Assembly: GCA_041504365.1 (NCBI GenBank)
Contig: CP167917.1
Coordinates: 4,566,974-4,630,973 of the forward strand
Length of the DNA: 64,000 nucleotides
Source: Dryocola sp. LX212
GTDB taxonomy: Bacteria > Pseudomonadota > Gammaproteobacteria > Enterobacterales > Enterobacteriaceae
Direction of reading: 5' to 3'
Shown: positions 60,984 to 64,000 of the stretch, in pieces
Layout: every line of letters begins with the position of its first letter
Position numbering within the stretch: position 1 is the first letter of the stretch
Translations under genes and position numbers: made by a program
The notes under the pieces: generated by a model
What the model was told of the DNA's origin: nothing
The model's input: only the letters and a program-made list of their open reading frames with translations
The model's database searches: none

Positions 60984-62633
60984 TCAGGTCTTTTTCTTGT
61001 CGCGGCTGTGTAAGCCACGTTTTTCCAGACCGCGATAGATCAGCTGCTGCTGAATGATGGTCACCGTGTTACTCACGATATAGTACAGCACCAGGCCGGA
61101 CGGGAACCACAGGAAGAACACCGTGAAGATGACCGGCATAAAGGTCATGATCTTCTGCTGCATCGGGTCGGTCACTGTAGTTGGCGACATCTTCTGAATG
61201 AAGAACATCGTCAGGCCCATCAGGATCGGCAGGATGTAGTACGGGTCCTGCGCCGACAGGTCATGGATCCACAGGGCGAACGGCGCGTGGCGCAGCTCAA
61301 CGGAACCCATCAGCATGTAGTACAGCGCCAGGAAGATTGGCATCTGGATAACCAGCGGCAGACAGCCACCCAGCGGGTTGACCTTCTCTGCCTTGTACAG
61401 CGCCATCATTTCCTGACTCTGGCGCTGCTTATCGTCACCAATACGCTCACGCATTGCGGCCAGCTTCGGTTGCAGCATGCGCATTTTCGCCATGGAGGTG
61501 TACTGCGCTTTGGTCAGCGGGTACATGATGCCACGAACGATAAAGGTGATAACGATAATGGAGAAGCCCCAGTTACCGATAAAGCTGTGGATAAACTTCA
61601 GCAGTTTGAACAGCGGCTGAGAGATGAACCACAGCCAGCCGTAATCCACCGTCAGGTCAAGGTGAGGCGCAACCGCGGCCATCTTGTCCTGAATTTCCGG
61701 GCCGACCCACAGCGTGCTACCCAGCTGTGCGGTTGTACCTGGCTGAACCAGCTGCGGTGCGGATTTATAACCAATCGCCGCCACGTCGTTGTTCAGTTTG
61801 GTGGTATAGAAGTTGTTGGTGCCCTGATTACCCGGCACCCATGCGGTAGCAAAATACTGCTGCAGCATCGCCACCCAACCGTTGCTGGCGTTGACGTTCA
61901 GGTTCTCACCGTCAGAGATTTTATCGAATTTATACTTTTCGTATTTCTCGTCAGGAGTGGAGTACGCAGCACCGCGGAAGGTGTGCAGCGCAAAATTGCT
62001 GCTACCGGTATCGCGGTGGGATGGCAGATTGATGGACTGCTTCAACTGGCCGAAGGTCGCAATCTCAAGCGGCTTCTCACCGGCGTTTTTCACGTTGTAG
62101 TTCACGCCAACCGCGAACTCGCCGCGTTTAAGGGTGAAGGACTTGGTGAAGACGTTGCCTGCCGCGTCGGTATAGGTCATCGGGATAACCAGCTCGTTCT
62201 GGCCTTCAGCCATCACGAAGGTGTCTTTATCCGTGTTATACAGCGGACGAGCACCGTTAGCCGGATTATCCGGGCCATCACGACCAGTCAGACCACTTTG
62301 TGCCTGATAGATAAACTCTGGCGTGGTTTCCAGTAGCTGGAACGGCTCGGTAGACTTGAGCTCTTTCGGGTAAGTTAACAGCTGGGCCTGTTCAACATCG
62401 CCACCGCGGGTGTTGATGGAGAGTTCCAGGACATCAGTCTTAACGGTGATGATTTTTCCCTGGCCACTGGCCGGCACACCCTGGCTTGCGGCGGCACTAC
62501 CCGTTGCGGTGGTCGTAGTCTGCGTGGTCTGTTGTGCCTGAGGTTGAGGAGCGTGGTCTTGCTCCCAGGCTTGCCAGATCATGAAAGACACGAACAACAA
62601 AGCGATGAGAAAGAGATTGCGTTGCGAATCCAT
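60984..62633 (-). CDS. yidC: Membrane protein insertase YidC
   Basis: This inner-membrane insertase has 549 residues (548 in E. coli) and works alone or with SecYEG, for example on subunit c of ATP synthase. One N-terminal helix (about 5-22), a large periplasmic domain (about 55-340) and a five-helix insertase core follow. The core has the groove arginine in [20 protein letters not shown] near 366. It starts 2 bp after the yidD stop. Confidence 0.99.
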   Translation of the reverse strand: MDSQRNLFLIALLFVSFMIWQAWEQDHAPQPQAQQTTQTTTTATGSAAASQGVPASGQGKIITVKTDVLELSINTRGGDVEQAQLLTYPKELKSTEPFQLLETTPEFIYQAQSGLTGRDGPDNPANGARPLYNTDKDTFVMAEGQNELVIPMTYTDAAGNVFTKSFTLKRGEFAVGVNYNVKNAGEKPLEIATFGQLKQSINLPSHRDTGSSNFALHTFRGAAYSTPDEKYEKYKFDKISDGENLNVNASNGWVAMLQQYFATAWVPGNQGTNNFYTTKLNNDVAAIGYKSAPQLVQPGTTAQLGSTLWVGPEIQDKMAAVAPHLDLTVDYGWLWFISQPLFKLLKFIHSFIGNWGFSIIVITFIVRGIMYPLTKAQYTSMAKMRMLQPKLAAMRERIGDDKQRQSQEMMALYKAEKVNPLGGCLPLVIQMPIFLALYYMLMGSVELRHAPFALWIHDLSAQDPYYILPILMGLTMFFIQKMSPTTVTDPMQQKIMTFMPVIFTVFFLWFPSGLVLYYIVSNTVTIIQQQLIYRGLEKRGLHSRDKKKT

Positions 62634-62635
62634 CG

Positions 62636-62893
62636 TTAGTGTTCTCTGGTATCAATTGGTCCAGGTGGGACGGGATCGTCTCCACCGGGGTTTAAAGGGT
62701 GGCATTTTAATACGCGTTTCACTGTCAACCAACTGCCTTTTAGCACCCCAAACCTGCGCAATGCCTCAATTCCGTAGTGAGAACAGGTGGGATTGAAACG
62801 GCAATGCGGCCCAAGGAGCGGGCTGATGAAGCGCTGATAACCCCGAATCAGGGTTATCAGGAGCCTTGAGACAGGCGACAGTGACGGCGCCAT
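62636..62893 (-). CDS. yidD: Membrane protein insertion efficiency factor YidD
   Basis: This small membrane-associated protein has 85 residues, as in E. coli. The UPF0161 signature is [33 protein letters not shown], with its three cysteines. It assists YidC-dependent insertion. It overlaps the end of rnpA by 37 bp in another frame, an arrangement conserved in enterics. Confidence 0.96.
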   Translation of the reverse strand: MAPSLSPVSRLLITLIRGYQRFISPLLGPHCRFNPTCSHYGIEALRRFGVLKGSWLTVKRVLKCHPLNPGGDDPVPPGPIDTREH

Positions 62894-63216
62894 AACTTTT
62901 CCAATGCTTCCGATAAAGCCCGGTTATCCAGGTCACCCACACCTTTCTTAGCCACTACCACGAAGTCCATTGCTGGCAATTCGTGCTGACGTAAACGAAA
63001 GCTTTCCCGCGTCAGACGTTTAATCCGATTGCGTTCATGCGCGCGTTTGACATTTTTTTTAGCGACTGTAAGACCGATGCGGGGATGCCCCAGCGAATTC
63101 AGGCGGCCGAGGATGGTGATTTGCGGCGTGCCAGCTCTTTGCGGCTGCTGGAAGACGAACGTGAAATGATTGGGAGTTAACAAGCGTAACTCCCTGGGAA
63201 AAGCTAGCTTAACCAC
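62857..63216 (-). CDS. rnpA: Ribonuclease P protein component
   Basis: This basic protein subunit of RNase P matures tRNA 5' ends with the M1 RNA. It has 119 residues, as in E. coli. The RNR motif is in [21 protein letters not shown] (about 53-73). The start is GTG at 63216, in line with E. coli. It lies 17 bp after rpmH. Confidence 0.98.
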   Translation of the reverse strand: MVKLAFPRELRLLTPNHFTFVFQQPQRAGTPQITILGRLNSLGHPRIGLTVAKKNVKRAHERNRIKRLTRESFRLRQHELPAMDFVVVAKKGVGDLDNRALSEALEKLWRRHCRLSQGS

Positions 63217-63233
63217 TCAGGGGTTAGCTTTTA

Positions 63234-63386
<153 letters not shown>

Positions 63387-63476
63387 CTAAACTTGGATAA
63401 ATTTCACTGGGTTAGCATAACGCCCCGCAGAAACTGCAGTGACTTACGCCTCAGTGTGGCTGATTAAAGAGGCCGG

Positions 63477-63505
63477 ATTGTAATAATTGTACACTCCGGA
63501 GTCAA
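63477..63505 (-). promoter_or_regulatory. rpmH promoter
   Basis: On the minus strand the -35 is TTGACT (63500-63505), the spacer is 17 bp and the -10 is TACAAT (63477-63482). It is a strong sigma70 promoter about 100 bp upstream of rpmH. Confidence 0.85.
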
Positions 63506-64000
63506 TTCTCTTTCCTTAATTCCCGCGCCTGACTTCCTCTTCCGACCCTGAAAACGACCAAGATCTGCAAGACAAGCACTGTGACGAAATGCGACGGGTG
63601 GGGAATTATACGGCCTCCCCATCAAAGCGCAAGGATCCTCGGGGATCTTCGTTAGATCTCTTCCGTCATTTTTGTGCATTCGTCATTAAATTTTCCAATA
63701 TGAGAGGGGAAGTCGCAGCAGGCGCGCCAGGATCGATTACACTTAAGCGGCTTTAAACTACCCTGTGGATAAATCGGGAAGAAACTGTGAGAAACAGAAG
63801 ATCTCTGCCGCACTTTAGGCTATGATCCGCGGTCCCGATCGTGATCCAGAGATCGACCACATCAGGGTAAACCGCAGATAGCGGTTCGCACGCTTCCCGT
63901 ACCGGGATCCCATTGGGGAGAGTCGGCGTGTGTCAACAATCATGAATGTAAAACTTTCAGTCTTCGTCTTTTTATCGACTTTGTTCGAGTGGAGTCCGCC
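63506..64000 (+). promoter_or_regulatory. dnaA promoter region and leader
   Basis: This gene-free stretch holds a DnaA box TGTGGATAA (63764-63772, perfect on the complement) and the dnaA P2 -10 TATGAT (63821-63826) in the conserved context TTTAGGCTATGATCCGCGG. Several GATC sites follow for Dam/SeqA. The last bases are TTCGAGTGGAGTCCGCC, the dnaA ribosome-binding region in E. coli, so the dnaA start codon (GTG in E. coli) should be the first base after the window. dnaA itself is not included. Confidence 0.85.

Noticed and set aside
61263..62336. 357-codon open frame on the plus strand, antisense to yidC
   Set aside because: It lies entirely opposite the well-conserved yidC, has no ribosome-binding site or recognisable domain, and its composition follows from the codon bias of yidC.

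Overview
The window is a chromosomal segment of a member of the Enterobacteriaceae. Gene order, protein lengths and regulatory sites are those of the Escherichia coli oriC region, inverted relative to the usual E. coli map. The organism is not E. coli K-12. Several E. coli blocks are missing (yihF; the bgl/yieKL/cbr block; tnaCAB-mdtL-yidZ), the rRNA operon junctions differ, and the 23S gene has an intervening sequence. An Enterobacter/Lelliottia/Kosakonia/Cedecea-like genus fits best, but I cannot name the species from this alone.

Layout. 1-8.2 kb: start of typA (minus), the nitrogen operon glnA-glnL-glnG (plus) with its sigma54 promoter and NtrC sites, hemN, a possible small membrane-protein gene, yihI and the Csr-antagonist RNA csrC (minus), then engB (plus) and Spot 42 (minus). 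8.3-15.6 kb: polA (minus), yihG (plus), dsbA, srkA and yihD (minus), mobA-mobB (plus). 15.7-21.3 kb: one rRNA operon on the minus strand (16S, tRNA-Glu, 23S, 5S) with P1/P2 promoters. 21.4-31.4 kb: yieP and hsrA (plus), the ribose operon rbsDACBKR (minus), and kup (minus). 31.6-36.7 kb: ravA-viaA (plus), asnA (minus), asnC and mioC (plus). 36.7-37.0 kb: oriC, with R1-R5 DnaA boxes and three AT-rich 13-mers. 37-50.9 kb: mnmG-rsmG, the nine-gene atpIBEFHAGDC operon, and glmU-glmS (plus). 51-55.7 kb: the Pho regulon operon pstSCAB-phoU (plus). 55.7-59.3 kb: yieH (minus), adeP (plus), chrR and yieE (minus). 59.5-63.4 kb: rpmH-rnpA-yidD-yidC-mnmE (minus). The window ends in the dnaA promoter and leader. 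By the expected E. coli layout the dnaA start codon is the next base after the window.

How it works together. Most genes are core housekeeping: replication start (oriC, DnaA boxes at dnaA, mioC and polA), repair (polA), tRNA modification (mnmG with mnmE), ATP synthesis, amino-sugar supply for the envelope (glmU-glmS), membrane protein insertion (yidC), and nitrogen, phosphate and ribose responses. The rRNA operon and the atp operon both run away from oriC, so they are read in the direction of replication. I see no prophage, insertion sequence, CRISPR array or obvious island. The unusual points are the roughly 125-nt insertion in helix 25 of 23S rRNA, an rRNA operon whose two flanks match two different E. 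coli operons, a compact phoU-dnaA interval, a small open frame before hemN, and a promoter-terminator pair without a known gene between polA and yihG.
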